Shown: positions 29,427-39,301 of the stretch, in pieces
Layout: each line of letters begins with the position of its first letter
How positions within the stretch are numbered: the first letter of the stretch is position 1
Assembly: GCF_021440515.1 (NCBI RefSeq)
Contig: NZ_JAKCMV010000049.1
Coordinates: forward strand, 62,001 to 126,000
Reading direction: 5' to 3'
Source: Enterobacter asburiae
GTDB taxonomy: Bacteria; Pseudomonadota; Gammaproteobacteria; Enterobacterales; Enterobacteriaceae
DNA length: 64,000 nt
Translations under genes and position numbers: made by a program
Notes under the pieces: generated by a model
What the model was told of the DNA's origin: nothing
The model's input: the letters and a program-made list of their open reading frames with translations, nothing else
The model's database searches: none

Positions 29427-31259
29427 GTGAACGGTGAACTGATTTGGGTACTGAGCCTGCTTTTTATCGCCATTATTCTTTTTGCTACAGGCAAGGTCCG
29501 CATGGATGCGGTGGCCCTGTTTGTCATTGTCGCCTTCGTGCTGAGCGGTACGCTCACCCTTCCGGAAGCCTTCTCCGGTTTTAGCGATCCTAACGTTATC
29601 CTGATTGCCGCGCTGTTTATTATCGGCGACGGGCTGGTGCGCACGGGCGTGGCGACCATCATGGGATCGTGGCTGGTGAAAGTCGCCGGCAGCAGCGAAA
29701 CCAAAATGCTGATCTACCTGATGCTGACCGTCGCCGGGCTGGGAGCGTTTATGAGCTCCACCGGCGTGGTCGCGATCTTTATTCCGGTGGTGCTCAGCGT
29801 TTCCATGCGGATGCAGACCTCGCCGTCGCGCCTGATGATGCCGCTGAGCTTTGCCGGTCTTATCAGCGGCATGATGACCCTGGTCGCCACGCCGCCTAAC
29901 CTGGTGGTTAACAGTGAGCTGATCCGCGAGGGGCTGGAGGGGTTTAGCTTTTTCAGCGTGACGCCGCTTGGGCTGGTGATCCTGGTGCTGGGGGTGATTT
30001 ACATGCTCCTCACCCGCTTTGCGCTGAAAGGTGAAAAGCAGGATAAATCGAAAGACGGCTGGAAGCGGCGCACCTTCCGCGATCTGATCAAAGAGTACCG
30101 CTTAACCGGGCGGGCGCGTCGGCTGGCGATTCGTCCCGGCTCGCCGATGGTCGGCCAGCGTCTGGACGATCTCAAGCTGCGCGAGCGCTACGGCGCGAAC
30201 GTGATCGGCGTGGAGCGCTGGCGCCGTTTCCGCCGGGTGATCGTTAACGTGAACGGGGTGTCTGAATTTCGCGCGCGGGACGTGCTGCTGATTGATATGT
30301 CCACCGCCGACGTTGACCTGCGCGAGTTTTGCAGCGAACAGCTGCTGGAGCCGATGGTGCTGCGCGGGGAGTATTTCTCCGACCAGGCGCTGGACGTCGG
30401 CATGGCGGAAGTCTCTCTGATCCCGGAATCGGAGCTGCTGGGCAAAACGGTGCGTGAAATCGGCTTTCGAACCCGCTACGGCCTGAATGTGGTCGGCCTC
30501 AAGCGCGACGGCGTGGCGCTGGAAGGGGCGGTGGTGGATGAGCCTATTCTGCTCGGAGATATTTTCCTGGTGGTGGGCAACTGGAAGCTGATCGGCCAGC
30601 TGGGGCAAAAGGGGCGCGATTTTGTGGTGCTCAATATGCCGGTTGAGGAGAGCGACGCCTCCCCGGCACACAGCCAGGCACCGCACGCAATCTTCTGTCT
30701 GGTGCTGATGGTGGCGCTGATGCTGACCGACGAAATTCCTAATCCCATTGCCGCGATTATTGCCTGTCTGCTGATGGGAAAATTCCGCTGCATTGACGCC
30801 CAGAGCGCCTACAAGGCGATCCACTGGCCGAGCATCATTCTTATCGTCGGGATGATGCCCTTTGCGCTGGCGCTGCAAAAGACCGGCGGGGTGGATTTGG
30901 TGGTCAAAGGGCTGATGGACGTCGGGGGCGGCTATGGCCCGTATATGATGCTGGTCTGTTTGTTCGTGATGTGCGCGTCGATTGGCCTGTTCATTTCGAA
31001 CACCGCGACCGCCGTGCTGATGGCGCCTATCGCGCTGGCGATGGCGAAATCGATGGGCGTTTCCCCGTACCCGTTTGCGATGATGGTGGCGATGGCTGCC
31101 TCGGCGGCCTTTATGACGCCGGTTTCATCCCCGGTGAACACGCTGGTGCTGGGGCCGGGGAACTATACCTTCAGTGACTTCGTTAAGATTGGCGTGCCCT
31201 TCACCGTGCTGGTGATGGTGGTGTGCGTGGTGTTGATCCCCGTGTTATTTCCGTTCTGA
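29427..31259 (+). CDS. yfbS: SLC13/DASS-type transporter YfbS with two TrkA-C domains
   Basis: 610-aa inner-membrane protein, presumed anion or dicarboxylate carrier; substrate not proven. Two blocks of membrane helices (residues about 1-190 and 415-610) flank a cytoplasmic insert with two TrkA-C (RCK_C) ligand-binding domains, visible as [26 protein letters not shown]-type and [15 protein letters not shown]-type beta-rich repeats. The signature [12 protein letters not shown] and the second-half [15 protein letters not shown] are the transport-motif pair. The start is GTG 29427 with AAGGA upstream. It converges on yfbR across a BIME. Confidence 0.92.
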   Translation: MNGELIWVLSLLFIAIILFATGKVRMDAVALFVIVAFVLSGTLTLPEAFSGFSDPNVILIAALFIIGDGLVRTGVATIMGSWLVKVAGSSETKMLIYLMLTVAGLGAFMSSTGVVAIFIPVVLSVSMRMQTSPSRLMMPLSFAGLISGMMTLVATPPNLVVNSELIREGLEGFSFFSVTPLGLVILVLGVIYMLLTRFALKGEKQDKSKDGWKRRTFRDLIKEYRLTGRARRLAIRPGSPMVGQRLDDLKLRERYGANVIGVERWRRFRRVIVNVNGVSEFRARDVLLIDMSTADVDLREFCSEQLLEPMVLRGEYFSDQALDVGMAEVSLIPESELLGKTVREIGFRTRYGLNVVGLKRDGVALEGAVVDEPILLGDIFLVVGNWKLIGQLGQKGRDFVVLNMPVEESDASPAHSQAPHAIFCLVLMVALMLTDEIPNPIAAIIACLLMGKFRCIDAQSAYKAIHWPSIILIVGMMPFALALQKTGGVDLVVKGLMDVGGGYGPYMMLVCLFVMCASIGLFISNTATAVLMAPIALAMAKSMGVSPYPFAMMVAMAASAAFMTPVSSPVNTLVLGPGNYTFSDFVKIGVPFTVLVMVVCVVLIPVLFPF

Positions 31260-31266
31260 GGACATT

Positions 31267-31334
31267 GCCGGGTGGCGGCTGCGCCTTACCCGGCCTACCT
31301 TCCCGTAGGCTCTGCAAGCGCTGCGCCACCGGGC
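31267..31334. repeat. BIME between yfbS and yfbR
   Basis: Facing REP units GCCGGGTGGCGGCTGCGCC-TTACCCGGCCTAC and GTAGGCTCTGCAAGCGC-TGCGCCACCGGGC between convergent 3' ends; same type as the element at 3824. Confidence 0.88.
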
Positions 31335-31339
31335 GACAG

Positions 31340-31939
31340 TCAGAGGGGCGAATCCTGGCTAATCTCATCCAGCGATAAATGGAAGCTCGGCACAAATACC
31401 TGCATAAAATAGTCCATCTCTTCGCTACGGCGGGATTCCAGCGTTTTTTCCAGACGCGTTTTCGCCAGCAAGAATTCGTTGTTTCCGGCAGAGAGCTCTT
31501 CCAGGCATTTCAGGTAAGCGCACAGCGCGTCGGCCTGCTTCACCAGCGACGTTTCATCTTCCGTGTATTGATGCTCATCGATGAGGGGTTCGAAGATATC
31601 GCGCAGTTCGTCCGGGACCATCTCAATCAGTTTCTGCTGGGCAATCTTCTCGATCGCCTTATATTCCTGCGCAATCTGCGAGTTGAAGTATTTCACCGGG
31701 GTCGGCAGATCGCCGGTCAGCACTTCTGATGCATCGTGGTACATCGCCAGCAGGGCGATACGTTCCGGGTTCACCTGGCCGTTGAATTTGCGGTTTTTGA
31801 TCGCCGCCAGCGCGTGAGCGACCATCGCGACCTGGAGGCTGTGTTCGGACACGTTTTCCGTGCGCACGTTGCGCATCAGCGGCCAGCGGTTGATCAGCTT
31901 CAGGCGGGAGAGGTGGGCAAAAAAATGGCTCTGACTCAT
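31340..31939 (-). CDS. yfbR: 5'-deoxynucleotidase YfbR
   Basis: Metal-dependent HD-domain phosphohydrolase that dephosphorylates deoxyribonucleoside 5'-monophosphates, including dUMP from dCTP deamination; cytoplasmic dimer. 199 aa. The HD signature is complete: first His in [15 protein letters not shown] (about residue 33), the HD pair in [12 protein letters not shown] (about residues 68-69) and the distal Asp in [12 protein letters not shown]. Specificity residues in [13 protein letters not shown] fit the YfbR group. It lies downstream of alaA on the same strand with 115 bp between. Confidence 0.95.
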   Translation of the reverse strand: MSQSHFFAHLSRLKLINRWPLMRNVRTENVSEHSLQVAMVAHALAAIKNRKFNGQVNPERIALLAMYHDASEVLTGDLPTPVKYFNSQIAQEYKAIEKIAQQKLIEMVPDELRDIFEPLIDEHQYTEDETSLVKQADALCAYLKCLEELSAGNNEFLLAKTRLEKTLESRRSEEMDYFMQVFVPSFHLSLDEISQDSPL

Positions 31940-32054
31940 AGGTTACCTTTTGTCTTCACTGCGACGGACTTTATTGTGGGGGGAGGGGAGGGAAGATGCA
32001 AATCTACAAGTGGAGAAGCCGGGCAGGCGCAGCGCCGCCCGACGACAAAAGCGG

Positions 32055-33269
32055 TTACTGGTGATACCCGGACAGGAAACGCCCGAAGCGGCTGATGGCC
32101 ATTTCAAGATCGTCTTCACGCGGCAGGGTCACGATACGCACGTGATCCGGCCACGGCCAGTTAAACGCCGTCCCCTGAATCAGCAGCACTTTTTCCTGAA
32201 GCAGGAAATCGAGCACCATTTTCTGGTCGTCGTGGATATTGAAGCGTTTGGCATCAATTTTCGGGAACATGTAGAGCGCGCCGTTTGGCTTCACGCAGGA
32301 AACGCCCGGAATATCGTTGATTAACTCCCACGCGCGGTTGCGCTGCTCATACAAACGTCCGCCCGGGGTGATAAATTCGCTGATGCTCTGATAACCGCCC
32401 AGCGCGGTCTGGATAGCATGCTGCGCCGGAACGTTGGCGCACAGGCGCATCGAGGCCAGCATTTCCAGCCCTTCGATATAGCCCTTGGCGTGTTTTTTCG
32501 GGCCGTTCAGTACCATCCAGCCCTGACGGAAGCCCGCCACGCGGTAGGTTTTGGACAGGCCGTTAAACGTGACGGTCAGCAGATCCGGGGCCAGAGCGGC
32601 GATGGAGTGGTGCTGCGCGGCGTCGTAGAGGATCTTGTCGTAAATCTCGTCGGCGTAGATGATCAGGTTGTGCTGGCGGGCGATCTCCACGATCTCCAGC
32701 AGCAGCTCTTTCGAGTACACCGCGCCGGTCGGGTTGTTCGGGTTGATGATCACGATACCGCGCGTGCGCGGGGTGATTTTAGCGCGAATATCGTCCAGAT
32801 CCGGGAACCAGCCGGACGATTCATCGCACAGGTAATGTACCGCTTTGCCGCTGGACAGAGACACGGCGGCCGTCCACAGCGGGTAATCCGGTGCCGGAAC
32901 CAGCATTTCGTCGCCGCTATTCAGCAGCGCCTGCATTGCCTGCACGATCAGCTCGGACACGCCGTTACCGATATAAATATCTTCTACCGTAACGTCACGC
33001 ATTCCACGCGCCTGGTAGTGCTGCATGATGGCTTTACGGGCTGAGTAGAGTCCTTTGGAGTCGCAATAACCTTGCGCGGTTGGCAGGTTGCGGATCACAT
33101 CAACCAGGATTTCATCCGGCGCTTCAAAACCAAACGGCGCGGGGTTACCAATGTTGAGTTTCAGAACCTTATTGCCTTCTTCTTCAAGGCGTTTGGCCTC
33201 TTTGAGAACCGGGCCGCGGATGTCGTAACAGACGTTATCTAGTTTGCTGGATTTTTCGATAGGGGACAT
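32055..33269 (-). CDS. alaA: Glutamate-pyruvate aminotransferase AlaA
   Basis: PLP-dependent class I aminotransferase that makes alanine from pyruvate and glutamate; the main alanine-synthesising transaminase in E. coli with AvtA and AlaC. 404 aa. The PLP lysine is in NGLSKTYRVAGFRQGW; the cofactor contacts are GNGVSELIVQAMQALL, PNNPTGAVY, YADEIYDKI and the C-terminal Arg in HVRIVTLPREDDLE. The start is ATG 33269 (MSPIEKSSKLDNV). It is divergent from lrhA over a 937-bp AT-rich gap. Confidence 0.96.
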   Translation of the reverse strand: MSPIEKSSKLDNVCYDIRGPVLKEAKRLEEEGNKVLKLNIGNPAPFGFEAPDEILVDVIRNLPTAQGYCDSKGLYSARKAIMQHYQARGMRDVTVEDIYIGNGVSELIVQAMQALLNSGDEMLVPAPDYPLWTAAVSLSSGKAVHYLCDESSGWFPDLDDIRAKITPRTRGIVIINPNNPTGAVYSKELLLEIVEIARQHNLIIYADEIYDKILYDAAQHHSIAALAPDLLTVTFNGLSKTYRVAGFRQGWMVLNGPKKHAKGYIEGLEMLASMRLCANVPAQHAIQTALGGYQSISEFITPGGRLYEQRNRAWELINDIPGVSCVKPNGALYMFPKIDAKRFNIHDDQKMVLDFLLQEKVLLIQGTAFNWPWPDHVRIVTLPREDDLEMAISRFGRFLSGYHQ

Positions 33270-34206
33270 GAACCTTTAACCTTTTGCTATTATTGCCACT
33301 CCCTGCCGTGGAAGTCAGCACGGAACAATGTACTCCCACCTCGCTGCGTTTTGAAGGGCGAACAGAAGAAGATTTTGTGCAATACCTTAAAATCTTTGCA
33401 TTCTATTTATCTACACCCCGGCGATTTACCTGCTTTAAAGTAATGCAGATAACGCGGCTTTAGGTTTATTGTGCTACGGTGTACTGGCTTTATTGAATTT
33501 TGTGCTGAACTAAATAGAATGACCTCCAGCACGAATGGATGATGAGGCAGCCGTTGCCTTTAGTGACTTTTCGAAAAATCTGAGTTCTCTGTTATACATT
33601 TGGCAAATAATTCATCCGTGATAAAAGTTGCCCATGTAAATTTAATGTTAAGTGTTATTAATGTATACACTTAATCTAAATTAAACTTTATTTATTATTA
33701 ACGACGAAATTGCAACTTTCGTTAATTTTAATAAAATGAATTTAGCTGCTTATCAACACCGCTAAATGTTTAATATTGCAATAAGACTTATAAATAAAGT
33801 GGATTTGGGTTAAGATGTTGTTCAGAAAAGCCGACCAAAGTGGTATATCTGCACCGTCTTTTCTGCATTAATTGATTGTTATTGTTAGACTTATCGCTTG
33901 CGTGAATGTGTTAGGTACATTCTGACAGGCTGGTAACGCTGCGATAAAGATGGCGGATTATTGTCATTCCTTTAATGGAATTTACATACGATCTGTTTTC
34001 ATCTAAATATCCTGAACGTTTTAGAGAATAAAAATATCGTCATGAAACGTGATTTCTGACCGTAGATATTTAGCAGCACAATAACTATCTGTCAGGCAGT
34101 CTGCCGGGCCGGGATGCGAGGGAACTCCTTCAGAAGGAATTGTTTAACTGTTACACACAGCTTCAACCCGGGCAGCTCCGCACGAGCAACCTGTAAGTGA
34201 AAAGAT
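33270..34206. promoter_or_regulatory. Long AT-rich alaA-lrhA intergenic region
   Basis: 937 bp with no credible gene. The stretch from about 33400 to 33900 is strongly A+T-rich against a GC-rich background, the kind of DNA that H-NS coats. It contains an RcsB-like motif TTTCGAAAAATCTGA near 33570-33584 (weak), a nested inverted repeat CAGAAAAG/CTTTTCTG (33823-33830/33858-33865) enclosing ACCA-AAG-TGGT, and a possible promoter CTGACA-N17-TAAAGA (33922-33950) that would give lrhA a leader of about 250 nt. E. coli lrhA also has a long leader and is under Rcs control. Confidence 0.5.
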
Positions 34207-35145
34207 ATGATAAATGCAAATCGTCCGATAATGAATCTCGACCTCGATCTGCTGAGAACGTTTGTTGCGGTCGCCGATCTCAACACTTTTGCAGCAGCTG
34301 CTGCCGCAGTTTGCCGGACCCAGTCCGCCGTTAGCCAACAAATGCAACGGCTGGAGCAGCTGGTCGGTAAAGAGTTATTTGCCCGACACGGGCGCAATAA
34401 GCTATTGACGGAACACGGCATTCAGCTTTTAGGGTATGCCAGAAAAATTCTGCGCTTTAATGATGAAGCATGTATGTCCTTAATGTTTAGCAACCTCCAG
34501 GGCGTCTTAACATTAGGGGCATCTGATGAATCCGCTGATACCATATTGCCGTTCCTTCTTAATCGAATTAGTTCGGTTTATCCGAAACTTGCGTTGGATG
34601 TGAGCGTTAAGCGTAATGCCTTTATGGTCGACATGCTGAGCGAGAATGAGGTGGATCTGGTGGTGACGACGCACCGTCCTGGGCAGTTTGACTGCCTGAC
34701 GCTGCGAACGTCGCCGACGCACTGGTATTGCGCGGCAGAATACGTGCTGCAAAAAGGCGAACCGATCCCACTGGTGCTGCTCGACGATCCCAGCCCGTTC
34801 CGCGATATGGTGATCACCGCGCTGAACGAAGCCAACATTCCGTGGCGTCTGGCTTATGTGGCCTCGACGCTGCCCGCCGTTCGTGCCGCCGTTAAGGCCG
34901 GTTTAGGGGTCACTGCCCGTCCGGTTGAGATGATGAGCCCGGATCTGCGCGTATTGGGTCATGCAGACGGTCTTCCCGCGCTGCCGGATACCGAGTACCT
35001 GCTCTGCCATAACTCAGCAAGCAATAACGAGCTGGCAAAAGTGGTGTTCGAGGCGATGGAGAATTACCACAATCCGTGGCAGTACGAGCACGTTACTCCG
35101 GAAGGGGGGGATGACTCCCTGGTGGTTGAAGGTGATTTTGAGTGA
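34207..35145 (+). CDS. lrhA: LysR-type transcriptional regulator LrhA
   Basis: Represses flhDC and thereby motility and chemotaxis, represses type 1 fimbriae and stimulates RpoS turnover in E. coli; also activates its own gene. 312 aa, identical length. The winged helix-turn-helix occupies about residues 11-68 ([33 protein letters not shown]); the inducer-binding domain follows, with [13 protein letters not shown] and [17 protein letters not shown]. Start ATG 34207. It lies between the long alaA gap and the nuo operon. The terminator after it suggests it is monocistronic. Confidence 0.96.
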   Translation: MINANRPIMNLDLDLLRTFVAVADLNTFAAAAAAVCRTQSAVSQQMQRLEQLVGKELFARHGRNKLLTEHGIQLLGYARKILRFNDEACMSLMFSNLQGVLTLGASDESADTILPFLLNRISSVYPKLALDVSVKRNAFMVDMLSENEVDLVVTTHRPGQFDCLTLRTSPTHWYCAAEYVLQKGEPIPLVLLDDPSPFRDMVITALNEANIPWRLAYVASTLPAVRAAVKAGLGVTARPVEMMSPDLRVLGHADGLPALPDTEYLLCHNSASNNELAKVVFEAMENYHNPWQYEHVTPEGGDDSLVVEGDFE

Positions 35146-35191
35146 TCAAACGCTCAAAAAACTGGTAACAATTTGTAAGTGTAAAAAGAGG

Positions 35192-35228
35192 CCACTCGCG
35201 CGAATTTTTCGCGGAGTGGTTTTTTTTT
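35192..35228 (+). terminator. Intrinsic terminator of lrhA
   Basis: CCACTCGCGCG.../CGCGGAGTGG stem with one bulge, followed by nine Ts; 46 nt after the lrhA stop. Confidence 0.88.
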
Positions 35229-35312
35229 GCCACTCATAACCATCATGGATACAGGGATACCAGAAATACCCTATATTTATCATCGAAGTAGATAGTTTGG
35301 TATAAAAATTGA

Positions 35313-35383
35313 ACGATCCCACTTCTCAACCGCCACGCGTGCCGCTCATGTTAATAAAACGGCAAATATGTTGCCGTTTTTTT
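35313..35383 (+). ncRNA. Candidate small RNA or nuo leader fragment
   Basis: A promoter-like TTATCA-N18-TATAAA ends at 35306, so a transcript could begin near 35313. It would run about 70 nt to a perfect terminator with seven Ts. No ORF fits. This is the architecture of an Hfq-type sRNA, but an attenuated nuo leader is equally possible. I know of no named sRNA with this sequence. Confidence 0.3.
35356..35383 (+). terminator. Orphan intrinsic terminator in the lrhA-nuoA gap
   Basis: AAAACGGCAA-ATATG-TTGCCGTTTT, a perfect stem with a run of Ts, lying after a region that has no gene. The lrhA transcript already has its own terminator 130 bp upstream, so this one must serve another RNA. Confidence 0.8.
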
Positions 35384-35422
35384 GATTGAATTAACAAAAG
35401 CGTGTCTCAGATCAAGAAAATA

Positions 35423-35483
35423 CTCCTATTTGGGGGGAGGAATCGTTGGCGAATCCTGTCAAAATAGGAGGGTTATTTTTTTT
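35423..35483 (+). promoter_or_regulatory. Long hairpin with T-run in the nuo leader
   Basis: Outer arms CTCCTATTT (35423-35431) and AAATAGGAG (35462-35470); inner arms AGGAATCG/CGAATCCT around a TTGG loop with one mismatch; then GGTTATTTTTTTT. It could be a terminator or attenuator, or an operator as DNA. Confidence 0.55.
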
Positions 35484-35775
35484 ACTTCCAAAACGGACAC
35501 GATTCAACAACATGCATTTGACGTAAAGTCAGACACCCGCCAGGGTTAAAGGGCATGAATTGTTAATGAGAATCGCTCGATGTAATTTAATGTGAAGAAA
35601 CCTTTGTTAAAGTTGACAAAAGGTTATAGAAAGGAGTAAAAAACCACATCATTTTGCTGTCTATGTCCCATTTCCGACAGTTAGTGTAAGGTTATTTGTT
35701 CCTCCCCATGAATCGATGTGATGTCCATCTGCCAGCAAGAGCAGTGTCGTAGATATCACTTTTGATGAGTAAGCA

Positions 35776-36216
35776 ATGAGTATGTCAACATCCACAGAAG
35801 TCATCGCTCATCACTGGGCATTCGCAATCTTTCTTATTGTAGCCATTGGCCTGTGCTGCCTGATGTTAATCGGCGGCTGGTTCCTGGGCGGTCGCGCCCG
35901 CGCAAGGCACAAAAACACACCTTTCGAATCAGGTATTGATTCAGTAGGTACCGCTCGCTTACGCCTGTCTGCCAAGTTCTATCTGGTAGCCATGTTCTTC
36001 GTCATCTTCGACGTGGAAGCGCTTTACCTCTTCGCATGGTCAACGTCCATTCGCGAAAGTGGTTGGGTGGGCTTTGTCGAGGCCGCAATTTTCATTTTAG
36101 TGTTACTGGCCGGTCTGGTTTATCTGGTGCGTATTGGCGCGCTGGACTGGACACCTGTGCGTTCACGCCGTGAACACATCAACCCGGAAAACAGTATCTC
36201 TAATCGTCAGCAGTAA
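35776..36216 (+). CDS. nuoA: NADH-quinone oxidoreductase subunit A
   Basis: Small membrane subunit of complex I near the quinone site and the junction between the peripheral and membrane arms. 146 aa with three transmembrane helices. The conserved loop between helices 1 and 2 is visible as [22 protein letters not shown], followed by [15 protein letters not shown] with the conserved acidic residues. Start ATG 35776 (MSMSTSTEV), preceded by GATGAGTAAGCA. First gene of the nuoA-N operon. Confidence 0.97.
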   Translation: MSMSTSTEVIAHHWAFAIFLIVAIGLCCLMLIGGWFLGGRARARHKNTPFESGIDSVGTARLRLSAKFYLVAMFFVIFDVEALYLFAWSTSIRESGWVGFVEAAIFILVLLAGLVYLVRIGALDWTPVRSRREHINPENSISNRQQ

Positions 36217-36231
36217 CAGCGAGGCAATAAG

Positions 36232-36906
36232 ATGGATTATACGCTCACCCGCATAGATCCTAACGGTGAGAATGACCGTTACCCCCTGCAAAAACAGGAG
36301 ATCGTAACCGACCCCCTGGAGCAAGAAGTCAACAAAAGCGTGTACATGGGCAAGCTCGAACATGCCATGCACGATATGGTCAACTGGGGTCGTAAGAACT
36401 CCATCTGGCCTTACAACTTTGGCCTTTCTTGCTGCTACGTTGAAATGGTGACGTCATTCACTGCGGTGCATGACGTTGCGCGTTTTGGGGCAGAGGTACT
36501 GCGTGCTTCCCCGCGTCAGGCTGACCTGATGGTGGTGGCCGGAACCTGCTTCACCAAAATGGCGCCGGTTATCCAGCGTCTGTATGACCAGATGCTTGAG
36601 CCAAAATGGGTGATTTCCATGGGCGCTTGTGCAAACTCCGGCGGGATGTACGACATTTATTCCGTTGTGCAGGGCGTTGATAAGTTCATTCCGGTGGATG
36701 TTTACATCCCGGGCTGCCCACCGCGTCCAGAAGCCTACATGCAGGCGCTGATGCTGCTGCAAGAGTCTATCGGCAAAGAGCGCCGTCCGCTCTCATGGGT
36801 GGTGGGCGATCAGGGCGTTTATCGCGCGAACATGCAGTCAGAACGCGAGCGTAAACGCGGTGAACGTATTGCAGTAACCAATCTGCGTACCCCTGACGAA
36901 ATTTAA
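36232..36906 (+). CDS. nuoB: NADH-quinone oxidoreductase subunit B
   Basis: Peripheral-arm subunit that holds cluster N2, the [4Fe-4S] centre giving electrons to quinone. 224 aa. The N2 ligands are the tandem Cys67-Cys68 in GLSCCYVEM plus single cysteines in [11 protein letters not shown] and GCPPRPEA. The family motif [14 protein letters not shown] is present. 15 bp after nuoA; followed by an 89-bp gap with a large hairpin before nuoCD. Confidence 0.98.
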   Translation: MDYTLTRIDPNGENDRYPLQKQEIVTDPLEQEVNKSVYMGKLEHAMHDMVNWGRKNSIWPYNFGLSCCYVEMVTSFTAVHDVARFGAEVLRASPRQADLMVVAGTCFTKMAPVIQRLYDQMLEPKWVISMGACANSGGMYDIYSVVQGVDKFIPVDVYIPGCPPRPEAYMQALMLLQESIGKERRPLSWVVGDQGVYRANMQSERERKRGERIAVTNLRTPDEI

Positions 36907-36917
36907 TTTGCGCCTGT

Positions 36918-36971
36918 GGGCATGGAGTAAACCTTCGCATATCACTATTCAAATAGCGCGAAGCCACGCCC
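36918..36971 (+). other. Hairpin in the nuoB-nuoC gap
   Basis: GGGCATGG/CCACGCCC (one mismatch) outside and CTTCGC/GCGAAG inside, with a 19-nt AT-rich loop. It has no T-run, so it is likely an mRNA-stability or processing element. Confidence 0.6.
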
Positions 36972-36995
36972 GACAGTCACCACGGACCATTTGCA

Positions 36996-38798
36996 ATGGT
37001 GAACAATATGACCGACTTAACCGCGCAAGAAGCCGCCTGGCAGACACGGGATCATCTTGATGACCCCGTCATTGGCGAACTGCGCAACCGTTTTGGGCCG
37101 GATGCCTTTACCGTTCAGGCTACCCGCACCGGGGTACCCGTTGTTTGGGTGAAGCGTGAGCAACTACTGGAAGTGGTTGATTTCTTAAAGAAATTGCCTA
37201 AACCTTACGTCATGCTGTTTGACTTACACGGCATGGACGAACGTCTGCGTACCCACCGCCAGGGTCTCCCTGCTGCGGATTTTTCCGTTTTCTACCACCT
37301 GATCTCAATAGACCGCAACACGGATATCATGCTCAAGGTGGCCTTGTCTGAAAACGACATGCACCTGCCGACGATCACGAAACTTTTCCCGAACGCGAAC
37401 TGGTACGAGCGCGAAACCTGGGAAATGTTCGGCATGACCTTCGACGGCCACCCGCACCTGACGCGCATCATGATGCCGCAGACCTGGACCGGCCACCCGC
37501 TGCGTAAAGACTACCCGGCACGCGCCACCGAATTCGATCCGTTTGAGCTGACCAAAGCCAAGCAGGATCTGGAGATGGAAGCGCTGACCTTCAAGCCGGA
37601 AGACTGGGGCATGAAGCGCAGCACCGAAAACGAGGACTTCATGTTCCTCAACCTCGGCCCGAACCACCCGTCTGCGCACGGTGCCTTCCGTATTATTCTT
37701 CAGCTTGATGGCGAAGAGATTGTCGACTGCGTTCCGGATATCGGCTACCACCACCGTGGTGCTGAGAAGATGGGCGAGCGTCAGTCCTGGCACAGCTACA
37801 TTCCGTATACCGACCGTATCGAGTACCTCGGCGGCTGCGTGAACGAAATGCCTTACGTGCTGGCCGTTGAGAAGCTGGCGGGTATCGTTACCCCGGATCG
37901 CGTTAACGTGATCCGCGTGATGCTGTCAGAACTGTTCCGTATTAACAGCCACCTGCTGTACATCTCCACGTTTATTCAGGACGTCGGCGCGATGACTCCG
38001 GTCTTCTTCGCCTTTACCGATCGTCAGAAAATATACGATCTGGTGGAAGCGATTACCGGTTTCCGTATGCACCCGGCCTGGTTCCGTATCGGCGGTGTGG
38101 CACACGATCTGCCGCGCGGCTGGGACCGTCTGCTGCGCGAGTTCCTCGACTGGATGCCAAAACGTCTGGCCTCTTACGAGAAAGCCGCGCTGCGCAACAC
38201 CATCCTGAAAGGCCGTTCCCAGGGCGTTGCTGCCTATGGCGCGAAAGAGGCGCTGGAGTGGGGGACAACGGGTGCTGGCCTGCGTGCAACCGGTATTGAT
38301 TTCGACGTGCGTAAAGCCCGTCCTTACTCTGGCTACGAGAACTTCGACTTTGAAGTCCCGGTTGGCGGCGGCGTTTCCGACTGCTACACCCGCGTGATGC
38401 TGAAAGTGGAAGAGCTGCGCCAGAGTCTGCGCATCCTTGAGCAGTGCCTCAACAACATGCCGGAAGGCCCGTTCAAAGCGGATCACCCGCTGACCACGCC
38501 GCCACCGAAAGAGCGCACGCTGCAACATATCGAAACCCTGATCACCCACTTCTTGCAGGTTTCCTGGGGCCCGGTCATGCCGGCGCAAGAATCCTTCCAG
38601 ATGATTGAAGCGACCAAGGGTATCAACAGTTACTACCTGACCAGCGACGGCAGCACCATGAGCTACCGTACCCGCGTGCGTACGCCAAGCTTCGCGCACC
38701 TGCAACAGATCCCGGCCGCCATTCGCGGCAGTCTGGTCTCTGACCTGATTGTGTATCTGGGTAGTATCGATTTTGTTATGTCAGACGTGGACCGCTAA
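36996..38798 (+). CDS. nuoC: NADH-quinone oxidoreductase subunits C/D (fused)
   Basis: Natural fusion of NuoC (30-kDa subunit, about residues 1-190) and NuoD (49-kDa subunit, about 215-600), as in other enterics. NuoD, derived from [NiFe]-hydrogenase large subunits, forms the quinone pocket with NuoB. 600 aa from the first ATG. The NuoC signature is [17 protein letters not shown] with HPLRKDYP; NuoD starts with [11 protein letters not shown], the quinone-site His motif, then [16 protein letters not shown] and ends [11 protein letters not shown]. An in-frame ATG at 37008 (MTDLTAQEA) has better GGTGA spacing and could be the true start. Confidence 0.97.
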   Translation: MVNNMTDLTAQEAAWQTRDHLDDPVIGELRNRFGPDAFTVQATRTGVPVVWVKREQLLEVVDFLKKLPKPYVMLFDLHGMDERLRTHRQGLPAADFSVFYHLISIDRNTDIMLKVALSENDMHLPTITKLFPNANWYERETWEMFGMTFDGHPHLTRIMMPQTWTGHPLRKDYPARATEFDPFELTKAKQDLEMEALTFKPEDWGMKRSTENEDFMFLNLGPNHPSAHGAFRIILQLDGEEIVDCVPDIGYHHRGAEKMGERQSWHSYIPYTDRIEYLGGCVNEMPYVLAVEKLAGIVTPDRVNVIRVMLSELFRINSHLLYISTFIQDVGAMTPVFFAFTDRQKIYDLVEAITGFRMHPAWFRIGGVAHDLPRGWDRLLREFLDWMPKRLASYEKAALRNTILKGRSQGVAAYGAKEALEWGTTGAGLRATGIDFDVRKARPYSGYENFDFEVPVGGGVSDCYTRVMLKVEELRQSLRILEQCLNNMPEGPFKADHPLTTPPPKERTLQHIETLITHFLQVSWGPVMPAQESFQMIEATKGINSYYLTSDGSTMSYRTRVRTPSFAHLQQIPAAIRGSLVSDLIVYLGSIDFVMSDVDR

Positions 38799-38800
38799 TT

Positions 38801-39301
38801 ATGCACGAGAATCAACAACCACAAACCGAGGCTTTTGAGCTGAGTGAAGCAGAGCGTGCCGCCATTGAGCACGAGATGCACCACTACGAAGACCCGCGTG
38901 CGGCGTCCATTGAAGCGCTGAAAATCGTTCAGAAACAGCGTGGTTGGGTGCCGGATGGGGCGATCTATGAGATCGCAAAAGTGCTGGGTATTCCGGCAAG
39001 TGACGTTGAAGGGGTGGCGACATTCTACAGCCAGATCTTCCGTCAGCCGGTGGGCCGCCATGTGATCCGCTACTGTGACAGCGTTGTCTGCCACATCACC
39101 GGGTATCAGGGCATTCAGGCTGCGATTGAGCAGAAGCTCAACATCAAGCCGGGCCAGACCACTTTTGATGGTCGCTTTACTCTGCTGCCAACCTGCTGCC
39201 TGGGTAACTGCGACAAGGGGCCGACCATGATGATTGATGAGGACACTCACAGCCATCTGACGCCGGAAGCGATTCCTGACCTGCTGGAGCAGTACAAATG
39301 A
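38801..39301 (+). CDS. nuoE: NADH-quinone oxidoreductase subunit E
   Basis: Thioredoxin-like peripheral subunit carrying [2Fe-2S] cluster N1a beside the FMN site. 166 aa, same as E. coli. Ligands Cys92 and Cys97 (YCDSVVCHI) and Cys133 and Cys137 (PTCCLGNC). The N-terminal helical bundle has the conserved [11 protein letters not shown]. It starts 2 bp after the nuoCD stop and its own stop overlaps the nuoF ATG by 4 bases. Confidence 0.98.
   Translation: MHENQQPQTEAFELSEAERAAIEHEMHHYEDPRAASIEALKIVQKQRGWVPDGAIYEIAKVLGIPASDVEGVATFYSQIFRQPVGRHVIRYCDSVVCHITGYQGIQAAIEQKLNIKPGQTTFDGRFTLLPTCCLGNCDKGPTMMIDEDTHSHLTPEAIPDLLEQYK

Larger units (their letters stand above)
35229..35775. promoter_or_regulatory. 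nuo upstream regulatory region
   Basis: About 550 bp without a gene before nuoA. From left to right: candidate promoter TTATCA-N18-TATAAA (35277-35306), orphan terminator (35356-35383), long hairpin (35423-35470) with a T-run, a Fur-like GTTAATGAGAATC (from 35562), AT-rich GTTAA-type motifs that could be ArcA half-sites, and a second promoter-like TATAGA at 35625-35630. nuo control by ArcA, NarL, FNR and IHF is known in E. coli; I could not place those sites with confidence. Confidence 0.55.

Noticed and set aside
33570-33584. RcsB box of lrhA
   Set aside because: TTTCGAAAAATCTGA only loosely fits the RcsB consensus. Known Rcs control in E. coli makes it tempting, but the match alone does not prove it.
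35562-35580. Fur box before nuoA
   Set aside because: About 12 of 19 positions match the consensus and one half is degenerate; too weak to annotate as a site on its own.
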